Shown in pieces: positions 1 through 9,420 of a DNA stretch of 64,000 nt (within the stretch, counting starts at the first letter, position 1; the number at the start of each line of letters is the position of its first letter). A program made the translations under genes and the position numbers. The DNA lies in the NCBI RefSeq assembly GCF_029433515.1, contig NZ_JAQTIG010000001.1, positions 248,001 through 312,000 on the forward strand, written 5' to 3'. The notes under the pieces were generated by a model. The model was not told where the DNA came from. It did no database searches and was given only the letters and a program-made list of their open reading frames with translations. This stretch comes from Lactobacillus sp. ESL0679. GTDB taxonomy: Bacteria > Bacillota > Bacilli > Lactobacillales > Lactobacillaceae.

Positions 1-926
1 TCCAATAACTCATCAAAGCGCTTGAAGAACAGCTCCTTATTTGCCTTAGTAACCAGAGTGATTTCACGGCCATTAGGATCATCTTCCATCCGTCCTTGGG
101 CAATACCTGAAGTAATAATACGTACTTTACGTTGCTCAACTTTAGAAACAACCTCGGGATACAGAGCACTAATCGTGGTCAATACATCCCAGAAATAAAG
201 CTGGGCTGTTTGCACCGGTGGATTAACTAACAAGCTGTAACCCTGACCAACTAAATCCATTGCTGGATACTTGCGTAAACTTGCCCAGTGCATCCGCAAT
301 TCATCAGTCAATGGTAATTCTTCGCTGCTTTCAAGCCCCACAATTTGCATCGGAATGTGTGACGCAAGCACCCGACTGACAGCCTGAGGGTCCCAATAGG
401 CATTCCACTCCTGCGTTCCATCAGCATTAACCATCACGACATTGCCGTGACCATCAAGTGAGCCACCCATCCAGTAAAGTTTGGCAATTTTACCTTCAAT
501 CGTTGGGTCCTCATCGAGTGCTCTTGCTAAGTCCGTCAATGGACCTGTCATAACTAGGGTAACCGGCTCAACCGCACTTTTTAGCTTAGAAATCATGTCT
601 AGGTGAGCGGGCAATTTTGCCTGTTTGGTAATCATCTTGCCAGATTCATTTAAGATTGGTAAGTAATTAAAGGAATACGATGCTGTGCGCCATTCTTGCG
701 GAAATTGGTTGACTGCTCGCGAGTCTGACTTGGCAACTTCCAACTTGTCACCCCGCAGATTAAAGCGGTCGGTCATCTTCCGGCAAACCTCAACTGCTGG
801 GTCAATATAGCCATCGGCGTCAATCGCACCAACACCTAACAGCTGAATATCCGGTGCCTGTAACAACAATAAATACGAGACTAAATCGTCAATGTTACCA
901 TCGTGGTTAAAATAAATTTGTTTCAT
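1..926 (-). CDS. Nucleoside hydrolase (C-terminus beyond window)
   Basis: The frame stays open from the ATG at 924-926 to the window edge, giving 308 codons without a stop, so only the last residues are missing. The protein opens MKQIYFNHDGNIDDLVSYLL, where the Asp-rich N-terminal motif (DGNIDD) is the calcium and ribose-binding loop of inosine-uridine nucleoside hydrolases. Later segments (VTLVMTGPLTDLARAL, LYWMGGSLDGHGN) fit the same family. It would split imported nucleosides into base and ribose in the cytoplasm. It is the last visible gene of the nucleoside ABC transporter operon, 9 nt after the permease stop, with AGGAGA just upstream of the start. Substrate range cannot be read from sequence. 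Confidence 0.88.
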   Translation of the reverse strand, partial: MKQIYFNHDGNIDDLVSYLLLLQAPDIQLLGVGAIDADGYIDPAVEVCRKMTDRFNLRGDKLEVAKSDSRAVNQFPQEWRTASYSFNYLPILNESGKMITKQAKLPAHLDMISKLKSAVEPVTLVMTGPLTDLARALDEDPTIEGKIAKLYWMGGSLDGHGNVVMVNADGTQEWNAYWDPQAVSRVLASHIPMQIVGLESSEELPLTDELRMHWASLRKYPAMDLVGQGYSLLVNPPVQTAQLYFWDVLTTISALYPEVVSKVEQRKVRIITSGIAQGRMEDDPNGREITLVTKANKELFFKRFDELL

Positions 927-935
927 AGTTTCTCC

Positions 936-1892
936 TTATTTTGACTTAATATAATTCTGCCCATCGGCAGCAGGTGCAACTGATTTACCAAAGAATAACA
1001 CCAGCACAACAATCGTAATTACGTATGGCGCAATCTGCATGTAAACAGCAGGAATATGGTTGAAAAACGGCAACTGGTTACCAATGATACTGATACTCTG
1101 GGCAAAACCAAAGAACAATGATGCCAGCATTGCCCCAATCGGATTCCACTTACCAAAGATGACTGCTGCCAGGGCCATAAACCCTTGCCCAACAATTGTG
1201 GAAATAGAAAAGTTCCCAGAAATTGCTTCTGCAAAAATGGCGCCACCAATGCCGCCAAGAAAGCCGGAAATCAGAACACCAGCATACCGCAAGCCATAAA
1301 CATTAATGCCTAAGGTATCAGCCGCCTGCGGATTTTCACCACAAGAGCGCAGACGCAAGCCAAAGCGCGTCTTATAGAGTAGCCACCACAGAATAATGGT
1401 AACAATAATTGCCGTCCAAGCAGGTGCGGATGTATTTTTAAAGAAAATAGGGCCAATCACCGGAATATTAGCCAAGACTGGAAACGAAAAGTAGCCGAAA
1501 CTTTGGTTAATATTTGCCGTCTGTCCTTTATCATAGATTGCCTTAATCAAGAAAACACCGAGTGGAGGCGCCATTAGATTAAGCACCGTACCACTAATGA
1601 TATGGTCGGCGTGAAAGTTGATTGTCGCTACTGCATGGAGCAGTGAAAAAATCAGGCCAACAATTCCGCCAACTAACGCACCTAACCACGGCGTTAGTTT
1701 GCCAAAAGTATCAGCAAAGGTCAGATTAAAAACGATTGACGAGAAGGCACCCATAGTCATAATTCCTTCAAGTCCAATGTTAGTCACGCCCGAATTTTCA
1801 CTATAAACACCGCCCAATGCGGTAAAAATCAGTGGTGCCGAATAGACAAAAGTCGATGACACTAGTAAAGATAAAATCGCTACCAAACTCAT
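936..1892 (-). CDS. Nucleoside ABC transporter permease 2
   Basis: A 318-residue polytopic membrane protein of the BPD_transp_2 (LivH/RbsC-like) family. The sequences GVTNIGLEGIM near residue 37 and GLRLRSCGENPQAA near residue 178 are typical of permeases that work with Bmp-type lipoproteins, such as the nupABC/bmpA and yufNOPQ-type nucleoside importers. Its ATG overlaps the stop of the preceding permease gene by one base, so translation is probably coupled. With the neighbouring permease it would form the heterodimeric channel. Substrate identity is inferred from the linked nucleoside hydrolase and Bmp proteins. Confidence 0.9.
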   Translation of the reverse strand: MSLVAILSLLVSSTFVYSAPLIFTALGGVYSENSGVTNIGLEGIMTMGAFSSIVFNLTFADTFGKLTPWLGALVGGIVGLIFSLLHAVATINFHADHIISGTVLNLMAPPLGVFLIKAIYDKGQTANINQSFGYFSFPVLANIPVIGPIFFKNTSAPAWTAIIVTIILWWLLYKTRFGLRLRSCGENPQAADTLGINVYGLRYAGVLISGFLGGIGGAIFAEAISGNFSISTIVGQGFMALAAVIFGKWNPIGAMLASLFFGFAQSISIIGNQLPFFNHIPAVYMQIAPYVITIVVLVLFFGKSVAPAADGQNYIKSK

Positions 1893-3013
1893 TATTTTTG
1901 TCCCCCGTTATCAGTTACGTTTACTCGAGCTTCTTTTTTAACTACTGCTCCATCAAGAGCCTGCTTATTTTTAAACAATCGTCCAATCACATACTGAATA
2001 GCAATAAAGAAAATAATTGCCGCAATGACAATCGAGACAATTTCATAAGGAATACCAGCAATTGTCTGCATCCCTAAACCACCAATTTTCAAAATTGAGA
2101 ACAGAAGTGCCGCTAGTAAAATCCCAATCGCAGTGCCACCACCAAGCAAGGCAACTGACAGGCCATCCCAGCCGATGTCCAAACTTGTTGTTTGCGTAAA
2201 GTAGTTTTGGTAAGTTCCTAAACCCTGAATAACGCCGCCCAGTCCGGCAAAGCCGCCTGATAGCAGCATCGACAACATAATATTCTTTTTAGTGGACATC
2301 CCAGCATAACGACTAGCATAAGGATTAGCCCCAACCGACCGAATTTCGAAACCCGTGGTTGTTTTCTTCATTAAGTACCAATAGATGACAACTGCAATTA
2401 ATGCTAAAAAAATTCCGGAATTAATCCGCGAATCGCCAAAGAAGGAACTCAGCCAATCAATCTTTAAACTACCATTAGCCGCAATCGTCTTCGTTGTGTC
2501 CGTATCGATCCGCAACCGACTCGACATAATCTGCTGCATCAGGTATTGACATGAATAAAGCACAATGTAATTAAGCATAATCGTAGTGATAACTTCGTTA
2601 GTGCCAAATTGGGCCCGCAGCCAGCCGGCAATCCCAGCAACGACTGCACCGGCAATAATTCCAGCAACAATCGCTAACGGCAACAAGACAATTTTAGGTA
2701 AATTAGGATTGGCTAAAACCACCCAAATTGAAGCTAGCCAACCAGCTTGTGCTTGACCAGGTAACCCAATATTAAAAAAGCCAGCACTGGAAGCAATCGC
2801 AAAGCCAATCGCTGTAAATATCAGTGGCGTTGCCTCCCGAATTGTTTCACCAATCCCATTCATGTTTCCCAAGGCACTGGCAAACATTGATGAATATGCC
2901 TGAATTGGATTGTAATTCCAAATTAACATGATTACTGCACCAATTAAGAACCCAGCAAGGATTGAAATAATTGGTACTAAAATTCTTTTGGTTCTGGGCG
3001 TTACTTTAAGCAA
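1892..3013 (-). CDS. Nucleoside ABC transporter permease 1
   Basis: A 373-residue membrane protein of the same permease family as its downstream neighbour but longer. It has the family signature NIGLPGQAQAG near residue 122 and the cytoplasmic loop with EIRSVGANPYASRYAG. The start overlaps the end of the ATPase gene by 8 bp and the stop overlaps the next permease gene by one base, showing a tightly coupled operon. It is the partner permease of a nucleoside importer. The C-terminal 30 residues after the last membrane segment are charged. Confidence 0.9.
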   Translation of the reverse strand: MLKVTPRTKRILVPIISILAGFLIGAVIMLIWNYNPIQAYSSMFASALGNMNGIGETIREATPLIFTAIGFAIASSAGFFNIGLPGQAQAGWLASIWVVLANPNLPKIVLLPLAIVAGIIAGAVVAGIAGWLRAQFGTNEVITTIMLNYIVLYSCQYLMQQIMSSRLRIDTDTTKTIAANGSLKIDWLSSFFGDSRINSGIFLALIAVVIYWYLMKKTTTGFEIRSVGANPYASRYAGMSTKKNIMLSMLLSGGFAGLGGVIQGLGTYQNYFTQTTSLDIGWDGLSVALLGGGTAIGILLAALLFSILKIGGLGMQTIAGIPYEIVSIVIAAIIFFIAIQYVIGRLFKNKQALDGAVVKKEARVNVTDNGGQK

Positions 3014-4541
3014 GAGTAGTGCCTTCTTTCTTAACTCCGGTCATTAACAGGCCTAATTCTTCATCACTAGTTGCTTCCGGCTTAACTTCACCAGAAATAT
3101 TACCATCGTGGAGCACAATGATTCGGTCAGATAATTGCATGATTTCGTCTAGTTCATAGGAAATCAGCAGAATCGCTTTACCCTTTGCCCGCTCCTGTAA
3201 CAGCTGCTTGTGGATATATTCAATCGCACCGACATCTAATCCTCGCGTGGGTTGAAAAGCAATAATTAAATCACTATCGCGGTCGAGCTCCCGCGCAATA
3301 ATTATTTTTTGCTGGTTACCGCCAGACAAATCACTAACCGGTAAATTAATGCCAGTAGTCCGAATATCAAACTTTTCCACCAGCTTTTGCGCATGTTGAT
3401 TGATGACATCACGGTGCAATAAGTGATGACGAGAAAATGGCTGCTGATAATAATTCTGCAAAGCCAAATTATCGGCAACTGTAAATGGTAATATAAGGCC
3501 ATATTTTTGCCGGTCGGCGGGAATGTGTGCAACGCCACTTTCCGTAATCTTGCGCACCTTTTGGTTAGTCATGTCGCGACCATTAATCATAATTTTGCCA
3601 GCATTAACGTGGCGCAAGCCCGTTAACGCCTCAACTAACTCATCCTGACCATTACCGTCAATTCCGGCAACACCCAAAATTTCGCCGCCGCGTAAGTTAA
3701 AAGTCACGCCCTTAAGTGCCGCAACGCCTTGCTTGTTTTTAATTTGCAGGTTAGTCACATCAAGAATAGTCTTACCTAATTCTACTTCCGGCTTCGTTAA
3801 ACGCATGTTAACGTGGCGGCCAACCATTAACTCAGCCAAACTATTGTCGGTAACATCGGCGACATTAAAGGTACCAACACTTTTACCAGCGCGAATAACG
3901 GTCACACGGTCAGCTGCCCGCTTAATTTCCTCTAACTTGTGCGTGATTAAAATAATTGATTTGCCCTCTTCGGCAAGCTCCTTAATGATTTGAATAAATT
4001 CTGTAATTTCTTGCGGAGTCAGAACTGCCGTCGGCTCATCAAAAATCAAAATATCAGCACCACGGTACAACACCTTCAAGATTTCCACCCTTTGTTGTTG
4101 GGCCACAGTAATCTCGCCGACCTTTTTATTAGGGTCAACGTTCAAGCCGTAACACTTAGATAATTCTTCAATTTGTGTTTGTGCTTTTTTCAAATCTAAT
4201 TTTGGTCCCCTAGTTATCTCGTGGCCCAAAATAATATTTTCTAAAACCGTAAAAGAATTCATGAGCATAAAGTGCTGGTGGACCATCCCGATGCCCAAGT
4301 TTTTGGCAACCGTTGGGTTTTTAACAGTAACGTGGTGTCCCCGTACCAAAATTTCACCAGCTGTTGGCGCAAGTAGTCCTGACAAAATACTCATCAAGGT
4401 TGACTTACCCGCACCATTTTCACCAAGTAAAGCCAGGACTTCCCCATGATGCAAGACGAGATTAATATCATCATTCGCCTTAAAACCATTGAAATCCTTG
4501 ACAATATGGCGCATCTCAATTACGTTCGTAACATTTTCCAT
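3006..4541 (-). CDS. Nucleoside ABC transporter ATP-binding protein (two ATPase domains)
   Basis: 511 residues holding two ABC domains in tandem. The first has Walker A GENGAGKSTL (about residue 40), the signature-region segment EITVAQQQRVEIL and Walker B ILIFDEPTAVLTP. The second has a degenerate Walker A (GIDGNGQDELVEAL), signature LSGGNQQK and Walker B replaced by LIIAFQPTRGLDVG. This degenerate second domain is normal for sugar and nucleoside importers of the RbsA/YufO type. It powers uptake with the two permeases. A stem-loop separates it from the upstream lipoprotein gene, which may lower its expression relative to the binding protein. Confidence 0.93.
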   Translation of the reverse strand: MENVTNVIEMRHIVKDFNGFKANDDINLVLHHGEVLALLGENGAGKSTLMSILSGLLAPTAGEILVRGHHVTVKNPTVAKNLGIGMVHQHFMLMNSFTVLENIILGHEITRGPKLDLKKAQTQIEELSKCYGLNVDPNKKVGEITVAQQQRVEILKVLYRGADILIFDEPTAVLTPQEITEFIQIIKELAEEGKSIILITHKLEEIKRAADRVTVIRAGKSVGTFNVADVTDNSLAELMVGRHVNMRLTKPEVELGKTILDVTNLQIKNKQGVAALKGVTFNLRGGEILGVAGIDGNGQDELVEALTGLRHVNAGKIMINGRDMTNQKVRKITESGVAHIPADRQKYGLILPFTVADNLALQNYYQQPFSRHHLLHRDVINQHAQKLVEKFDIRTTGINLPVSDLSGGNQQKIIIARELDRDSDLIIAFQPTRGLDVGAIEYIHKQLLQERAKGKAILLISYELDEIMQLSDRIIVLHDGNISGEVKPEATSDEELGLLMTGVKKEGTTLA

Positions 4542-4564
4542 TTTGCTTATTGAGTTCCTTTTTG

Positions 4565-4596
4565 TTAAAAAACTCTTTGCTTACACAAAGAGTTTT
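4565..4596 (-). terminator. Intercistronic stem-loop between bmpA and the ABC ATPase gene
   Basis: Read on the minus strand, AAAACTCTTTG and CAAAGAGTTTT form an 11-bp stem, followed by a T-rich run. It lies between the lipoprotein stop (4607) and the ATPase start (4541). Because the downstream genes have no other obvious promoter, it probably acts as a partial terminator or mRNA-end stabiliser giving more binding protein than transporter. That role is inference. Confidence 0.7.
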
Positions 4597-4606
4597 CAAT
4601 TATTAA

Positions 4607-5683
4607 TTATTTAACCGTTTCATTAACTTTAATTTTTCCTGCAATGATCTGTGCCTTGGCCTTGTTGACTGCTGTCCAAGTCTTAGCAGATAAGTTGCCG
4701 CGTGTTAGGGAAACACCATCGCCCTTTAGGGTATAAACTAGGTGCTTGCCACCAGGGAATTTACCATCATATGCATCATCAGCTAATGATTTTGATGCAA
4801 CATCAAGTCCCTTCAAGACTGAAGTTAAAGTAAAGTTGGCCTTCTTGCCGTCCTTAGTCTTGTAGTTACCCAAGTTAGCCTGGTCAACGTCAACACCCAT
4901 TACCCAAACCTTTTGGTTAATTGGACGTGTTTGGTTGCGGTCCTTAGCTTCTTGGAAGACACCGTTGCCGGCTGCACCTGCAGCTTGGAAAATAATATCG
5001 GTCTTGCTTGCATACATTGATTGAGCCATCGATTTGGCTTTATCAGTTGAAGTAAAGTTACCAACATACTCAGTTGAAACCTTAATCTTCTTGTGTAATG
5101 CCTTAGCGCCGTCTTGGACACCTTGCTTAAAACCAGCTTCAAACTTATCAATGATGCTTGATTTGGCACCGCCGACAAAGCCAACCTTGTTCGTCTTAGT
5201 TGTATAGGCTGCCGCAATCCCGCCAAGATAGGAAGACTGGTTACTTTCAAAGGTAACAGAAGCAACATTCTTTTGTCCTGAAATTACATCATCAATAATG
5301 ACGAAGTTCTTTTTAGGATTTTTCTTAGCTGCTGCCTTGACCGAATCCGTTAACATATAATCAACACCAACAATTGTTTGGTAACCAGACTTGGCAGCTT
5401 GGTTAAAGTTAGGTGTAAAGTCAGATGCACTGCTTGATTGGAAGTACTGGTAGCCTTTGCCGCGAGTATAACTGTGCTCTTTGCCATAATCTTTAAAGCC
5501 CTGCCAAGCAGCTTGATTGAATGACTGGTCATCAACCCCATTGCTATCGGTAATTAATGCAATACTACCCTTGCTGCTTTGAGAACCAGAACTCTGCTTT
5601 TTACCGGAACATGCACCTAAAACAAGACTAACTGATGCCACAACTGTTCCTAAAGCCAGAACATTCCTAAATTTACGCTTCAA
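4607..5683 (-). CDS. bmpA: Bmp-family nucleoside-binding lipoprotein 1
   Basis: 358 residues with a lipoprotein signal peptide ending LVLGACSG, so Cys25 would be lipidated. The body is a Bmp/Med-type substrate-binding protein (IALITDSNGVDDQSFNQAAW, IVGVDYMLTD, VGFVGGAKSS, QAAGAAGNGVFQEA, VWVMGVDVDQ). Start is TTG with AGGAGA 7 nt upstream. It sits directly before the ATPase and permease genes and is the most likely cognate binding protein. Two paralogues follow upstream, each about two-thirds identical by eye. Confidence 0.92.
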   Translation of the reverse strand: MKRKFRNVLALGTVVASVSLVLGACSGKKQSSGSQSSKGSIALITDSNGVDDQSFNQAAWQGFKDYGKEHSYTRGKGYQYFQSSSASDFTPNFNQAAKSGYQTIVGVDYMLTDSVKAAAKKNPKKNFVIIDDVISGQKNVASVTFESNQSSYLGGIAAAYTTKTNKVGFVGGAKSSIIDKFEAGFKQGVQDGAKALHKKIKVSTEYVGNFTSTDKAKSMAQSMYASKTDIIFQAAGAAGNGVFQEAKDRNQTRPINQKVWVMGVDVDQANLGNYKTKDGKKANFTLTSVLKGLDVASKSLADDAYDGKFPGGKHLVYTLKGDGVSLTRGNLSAKTWTAVNKAKAQIIAGKIKVNETVK

Positions 5684-5803
5684 TTTTCTATCTCCTATAA
5701 ATTTACGAACTATATATAATTATTTTATCTTAAAAATGCGCAAATTCAATAGAAATATTTTTTATTTTGGTATAAATTAGATTAATTCTGGTTAAAACAC
5801 GAA

Positions 5804-6895
5804 CTATTTAGTCGGGTGAATTGGCACCTTAATCTCGCCATTAATAACTTGCGTCCGTGCCTTTTGCGCGTTCTTCCAAGCAGCAGAACTAATCTGGCCG
5901 CGCTTGATTGAGACGCCGTTAGTCTTCAAACCGTAAACAAGGTGTTGCCCACCAGGAAACTTACCTTCATACGCACGATTAGCAATATCTTGAGTGGCAA
6001 TATTGACACCGGTAATCACTGATGTCAACACAAAGTTGGTCTTCTTACCATCTTTTGACTTGTAATTACCTAGATACGATTGGTCAACGTCAACACCAAT
6101 TGCCCAGACACGCTTAGAAGCCGGTCTGTTTTGGTTAATTGACTTTGCTTCTTGGAATAACCCATCACCAGTAGAACCTGATGCATGGAAGATAATATCG
6201 GCCTTTTTAGCGTACATTGATTGGGCAATCGCCTTACCCTTATCTGCACTGGTGAAGCTGCCTGCATATTGATTTAACAGCGTTATCTTTTTATGCAGCT
6301 TCTTAGCCTCATCATTAACGCCTTTGGTAAACCCAGCGTCAAAGAGATCAATAATGTTACCGCGAACTCCGCCGATAAAACCGATGACGTTGGTCTTAGT
6401 CTCAGAAGCGGCAACAACACCGGCTAGATATGCGGCCTGTTCACTTCTAAAGTTAGCCGAAGCAACATTCTTTTGGCCGTTGATTACTTCATCAACGATA
6501 ACGTAATTCTTCTTTGGATTCTTCTTAGCCGCTGCACTGACGGCATCCTTTAAATTATAGCCAATTCCAAAAATCGTTTGGTAACCCGCCTTGCTGGCCT
6601 GCTCAAAGTTGGGAACAAAGTCAGCATCACTACTTGATTGGAAATACTGATAGCCATTCTTACCACGCTGTAAATTATGCTGCTTCCCATATGCCTTGAA
6701 GCCATTCCACGCCGATTGGTTAAACGAGTTATCGTTAACTCCAGCTGCCGTTGTTACTAACGCAATGGAATGCTTAGCACTATCACCAGTATTGCCACTG
6801 CCGCCCTGCTTTTTACCAGAACAAGCCGTCAACATCACACCAGCTGAAAAAATCAACGCTGCTGTCGAACAAATTTTCTTAAACTTTATACCCAT
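5804..6895 (-). CDS. Bmp-family nucleoside-binding lipoprotein 2
   Basis: I chose the ATG at 6893-6895 because it has GAGAGG in good position and begins a proper lipoprotein signal peptide (MGIKFKKICSTAALIF, then VMLTACSG with the lipidated Cys). An open frame continues upstream through the promoter and is not coding. The product is a Bmp-type binding protein (VNDNSFNQSAW, FGIGYNLKD, IGFIGGVRGN, HASGSTGDGLFQEA, VWAIGVDVDQ). It is more diverged in ligand-facing segments than its two neighbours, suggesting a different nucleoside or affinity range. A promoter of its own lies at 6929-6957. Confidence 0.92.
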   Translation of the reverse strand: MGIKFKKICSTAALIFSAGVMLTACSGKKQGGSGNTGDSAKHSIALVTTAAGVNDNSFNQSAWNGFKAYGKQHNLQRGKNGYQYFQSSSDADFVPNFEQASKAGYQTIFGIGYNLKDAVSAAAKKNPKKNYVIVDEVINGQKNVASANFRSEQAAYLAGVVAASETKTNVIGFIGGVRGNIIDLFDAGFTKGVNDEAKKLHKKITLLNQYAGSFTSADKGKAIAQSMYAKKADIIFHASGSTGDGLFQEAKSINQNRPASKRVWAIGVDVDQSYLGNYKSKDGKKTNFVLTSVITGVNIATQDIANRAYEGKFPGGQHLVYGLKTNGVSIKRGQISSAAWKNAQKARTQVINGEIKVPIHPTK

Positions 6896-6928
6896 GTCAT
6901 TACCTCTCAAATAATTCTTCCAGTTACT

Positions 6929-6957
6929 AAAATAACAACATTTAGTGGCTGTGTCAA
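6929..6957 (-). promoter_or_regulatory. Promoter of the second Bmp lipoprotein gene
   Basis: Minus strand TTGACA (6952-6957), 17-nt spacer, TATTTT (6929-6934), about 35 nt upstream of the chosen start codon. The preceding gene ends in a strong terminator at 7109-7128, so this promoter is needed to express the downstream lipoprotein. Confidence 0.7.
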
Positions 6958-7108
6958 AGTCTACATACAAGATAAAGTGCTGATTTATTAGGATTTGTCA
7001 ATTGGTCTAGAACTCGCTCTAAGTCAATCACACCATAATTTTTGTATGCTTCAAAGCACAATTTGAAAATTTTTCTAAATTTGTCGACTTATGTAAAATT
7101 GACCAAAG

Positions 7109-7128
7109 AAAAAAGACGCTTTCGCGTC
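7109..7128 (-). terminator. Terminator of the HD / NUDIX / Bmp3 operon
   Basis: Minus strand GACGCGAAAGCGTC hairpin followed by six T residues, 10 nt after the stop of the third Bmp gene. A classic rho-independent terminator. Confidence 0.88.
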
Positions 7129-7138
7129 TGTAAAAAAA

Positions 7139-8218
7139 TTATTTAGCTGAATTAACCGCCTTAACTTGTCCAGTAATAATTCGCGTGCGCTGTTTTTGAA
7201 CAGCGGCCCAAGTTGAAGAACTTAAGTTGCCCTTGGTGATGGAAACGCCATTATCCTTCAAGCCATAAACTAAATGTTGACCACCAGGGAACTTGCCCTT
7301 AGCAGCCGCATCGGCCAATGTCTTAGTCGCAACGCCTAACCCCTTTAAAACCGAAGTTAAGGTAAAGTTATCTTTCTGACCATTTTTAGTTTTGTAATTA
7401 CCCAAAGTTGCCTGGTTAACATCAACACCAATTACCCACACCTTTTGGGCCGCAGGGCGCGTTTGATTGTAGTCCTTTGCTTCTTGGAAAATGCCATTGC
7501 CTGCCGTTCCCGCTGCTTGATAAATAATGTCACATTTATCCGAATACATCGATTGAGCGATTGCTTTTGCTTTATCAGTTGAGGTAAAGTTTCCAATATA
7601 TTCAACATTTATTGTCACTTTTTTGTGCAACATTTTAGCACCAGCTTGAACACCTTGCCGAAAACCAGCCGCAAAGGAATTAATGATGCTTGATTTGGCA
7701 CCGCCAACAAAGCCCACCTTGTTCGTCTTAGTCGTATAAGCTGCCGCGATCCCTGCTAAATATGAAGCCTCGTTACTTTTAAAGGTAACCGAAGCGACAT
7801 TTTTCTGACTAGTAATCACATCATCAATAATGACGAAATTCTTCTTGGGATTTTTCATCGCTGCTGCCTTAACCGAATCTTTTAATGCATAACCAACACC
7901 AAAAATCGTTTGGTATCCCGAGCTAGCTGCTTGATTGAAGTTAGGTGTGTAATCTGCCGCGCTATTTGATTGAAAATACTGGTAGCCATGACCGCATTTT
8001 AAATTATGTTCCTTGCCAAAAGCCGTAAAGCCAGCCCAAGCCGCCTGATTGAATGATTGGTCATCAACGCCGCTACTGTCAGTAATCAAAGCAATGCTGT
8101 TCTTACTGTTTTTACCAGTCGAATTATCCTGTTTCTTACCCGAACAAGCCGTCAAAACCATACTTATTCCAAGGATAATTACACTCAAGGATAACCACCG
8201 CTGCCAATTTTTCTTCAT
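7139..8218 (-). CDS. Bmp-family nucleoside-binding lipoprotein 3
   Basis: 359 residues with a lipoprotein signal peptide ending MVLTACSG. The Bmp-type body (GVDDQSFNQAAWAG, FGVGYALKDS, VGFVGGAKSSIIN, QAAGTAGNGIFQEA, VWVIGVDVNQ) is closest to paralogue 1. Its ATG overlaps the NUDIX gene stop (ATGA), so it is translated from the HD / NUDIX mRNA, not from the transporter mRNA. It may feed the same permeases while being controlled with the nucleotide-metabolism enzymes. Start supported by AGGAGG 7 nt upstream. Confidence 0.92.
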   Translation of the reverse strand: MKKNWQRWLSLSVIILGISMVLTACSGKKQDNSTGKNSKNSIALITDSSGVDDQSFNQAAWAGFTAFGKEHNLKCGHGYQYFQSNSAADYTPNFNQAASSGYQTIFGVGYALKDSVKAAAMKNPKKNFVIIDDVITSQKNVASVTFKSNEASYLAGIAAAYTTKTNKVGFVGGAKSSIINSFAAGFRQGVQAGAKMLHKKVTINVEYIGNFTSTDKAKAIAQSMYSDKCDIIYQAAGTAGNGIFQEAKDYNQTRPAAQKVWVIGVDVNQATLGNYKTKNGQKDNFTLTSVLKGLGVATKTLADAAAKGKFPGGQHLVYGLKDNGVSITKGNLSSSTWAAVQKQRTRIITGQVKAVNSAK

Positions 8219-8643
8219 CCGTTATCCTCCTGAATTTTATTAAAAAATTTCACTATTTTTCCACTTACTTCCGGCGGCATTAAATTAGTCTGCGGCAAGT
8301 TATTGACTTTTACCCAAGTTGGTAAATAGACATTGGTCGCACTTGCGCGTTCTGCTTCCTCGCCGCTAATATCAGGTGTGGTTACTTGAGTTGCTTCCGC
8401 ATAGAAAAAGACCTCGCGTTCTTTCTCCTGCAACACAAACAGTTGGTACAACCCATCTGGTGCTAATACCATTTGTAATTCTTCGTAAATTTCACGGATT
8501 GCTGTCTGAGTAGGTGTTTCCTGCCCCTCAGCGCCACCACCGGGAACGACCCAATAATCGCGACCATTCTTTAAGCGGTGAATTAGGAGCACAGCTTGCG
8601 ATTGCCGATTATAAATAACCACTCTTACCCGCATTTTACACAT
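8215..8643 (-). CDS. NUDIX hydrolase
   Basis: About 142 residues with a clear Nudix box, GGGAEGQETPTQTAIREIYEE followed by L, matching the pattern Gx5Ex7REUxEExGU except for a Gln after the last Glu pair (EELQM). It should hydrolyse a nucleoside diphosphate linked to another group; the substrate is not predictable. Two close ATG codons (8643 and 8634) are possible; I use the first, which overlaps the end of the HD gene. The stop overlaps the Bmp3 start, so the three genes form one operon. Confidence 0.85.
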   Translation of the reverse strand: MCKMRVRVVIYNRQSQAVLLIHRLKNGRDYWVVPGGGAEGQETPTQTAIREIYEELQMVLAPDGLYQLFVLQEKEREVFFYAEATQVTTPDISGEEAERASATNVYLPTWVKVNNLPQTNLMPPEVSGKIVKFFNKIQEDNG

Positions 8644-9289
8644 TCCACTCTTGCATAAATTCGTTAACAAAATTACGCATATATTCCGTTCTAGCGTGTG
8701 CTTCTTTTTTACCGCCGGCGGTATTCATCAAATCTTCCAACTGAAATAATTTTTCGTAAAAGTGATTAATAGTCGTTTCCTGATGCTGACGATATTGATC
8801 ATGACTAACCAACTTTTGCGGCTTAATCGCTGGATCATAAATCAAATTGCCGTGCGCGCCACCATAGGTAAAGGCACGAGCAATCCCAATTGCACCCAAG
8901 CTTTCAATGCGATCGGCATCTTGAACATATTGTCCCGAAACCGGCAATTGATAATGATGCTCAATATTTTGCGAAAACGACATGTGCTGCATGGTAAACA
9001 AAATATCCTTGACTTCTAAAGCTGTAAAGCCAACTTGTGGCAGTAATTCTTTAATATTCGCCAAGACAATTTCTGGATCAGCACAAATTTTTTCATCAAT
9101 CGTATCGTGTAGATATCCCGCAGCTTCAATAATCGCTACCATACGACTATCTTGATGGGCACTGGGATTATCTTGCAAGTACATTTTTTTAGCTAGATGG
9201 GCCACCCGCTGACCATGATAAAAGTCGTGGCCTGTTTTTTCATCCTTAAGCTGCTGTTTGACAAAGTCGATTACTTCAGTTATTTCCAA
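8636..9289 (-). CDS. HD-domain phosphohydrolase
   Basis: 217 residues of the YpgQ/YedJ-like HD family. Metal ligands visible are H in GHDFYHGQRV (about residue 20), the HD pair in AGYLHDTIDEKI (about residue 58) and D in YVQDADRIESLGAIGIARAF (about residue 126). Such proteins are phosphohydrolases on nucleotides, though the substrate varies. The start is TTG with AAAGGAAA ahead of it. First gene of the HD / NUDIX / Bmp3 operon; the linkage suggests nucleotide pool cleaning together with nucleoside uptake. Confidence 0.87.
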   Translation of the reverse strand: MEITEVIDFVKQQLKDEKTGHDFYHGQRVAHLAKKMYLQDNPSAHQDSRMVAIIEAAGYLHDTIDEKICADPEIVLANIKELLPQVGFTALEVKDILFTMQHMSFSQNIEHHYQLPVSGQYVQDADRIESLGAIGIARAFTYGGAHGNLIYDPAIKPQKLVSHDQYRQHQETTINHFYEKLFQLEDLMNTAGGKKEAHARTEYMRNFVNEFMQEWNV

Positions 9290-9420
9290 TTTAATTTTCC
9301 TTTCTATTATTTAATACTATAATTCTAGCCTATTTGATTTTATAGACCAAGTATTTTCTTTGTGAGTGAAATTATCTGTTGTGAGTATTTCATACTAATG
9401 CACATGTTATAATATCGTTG

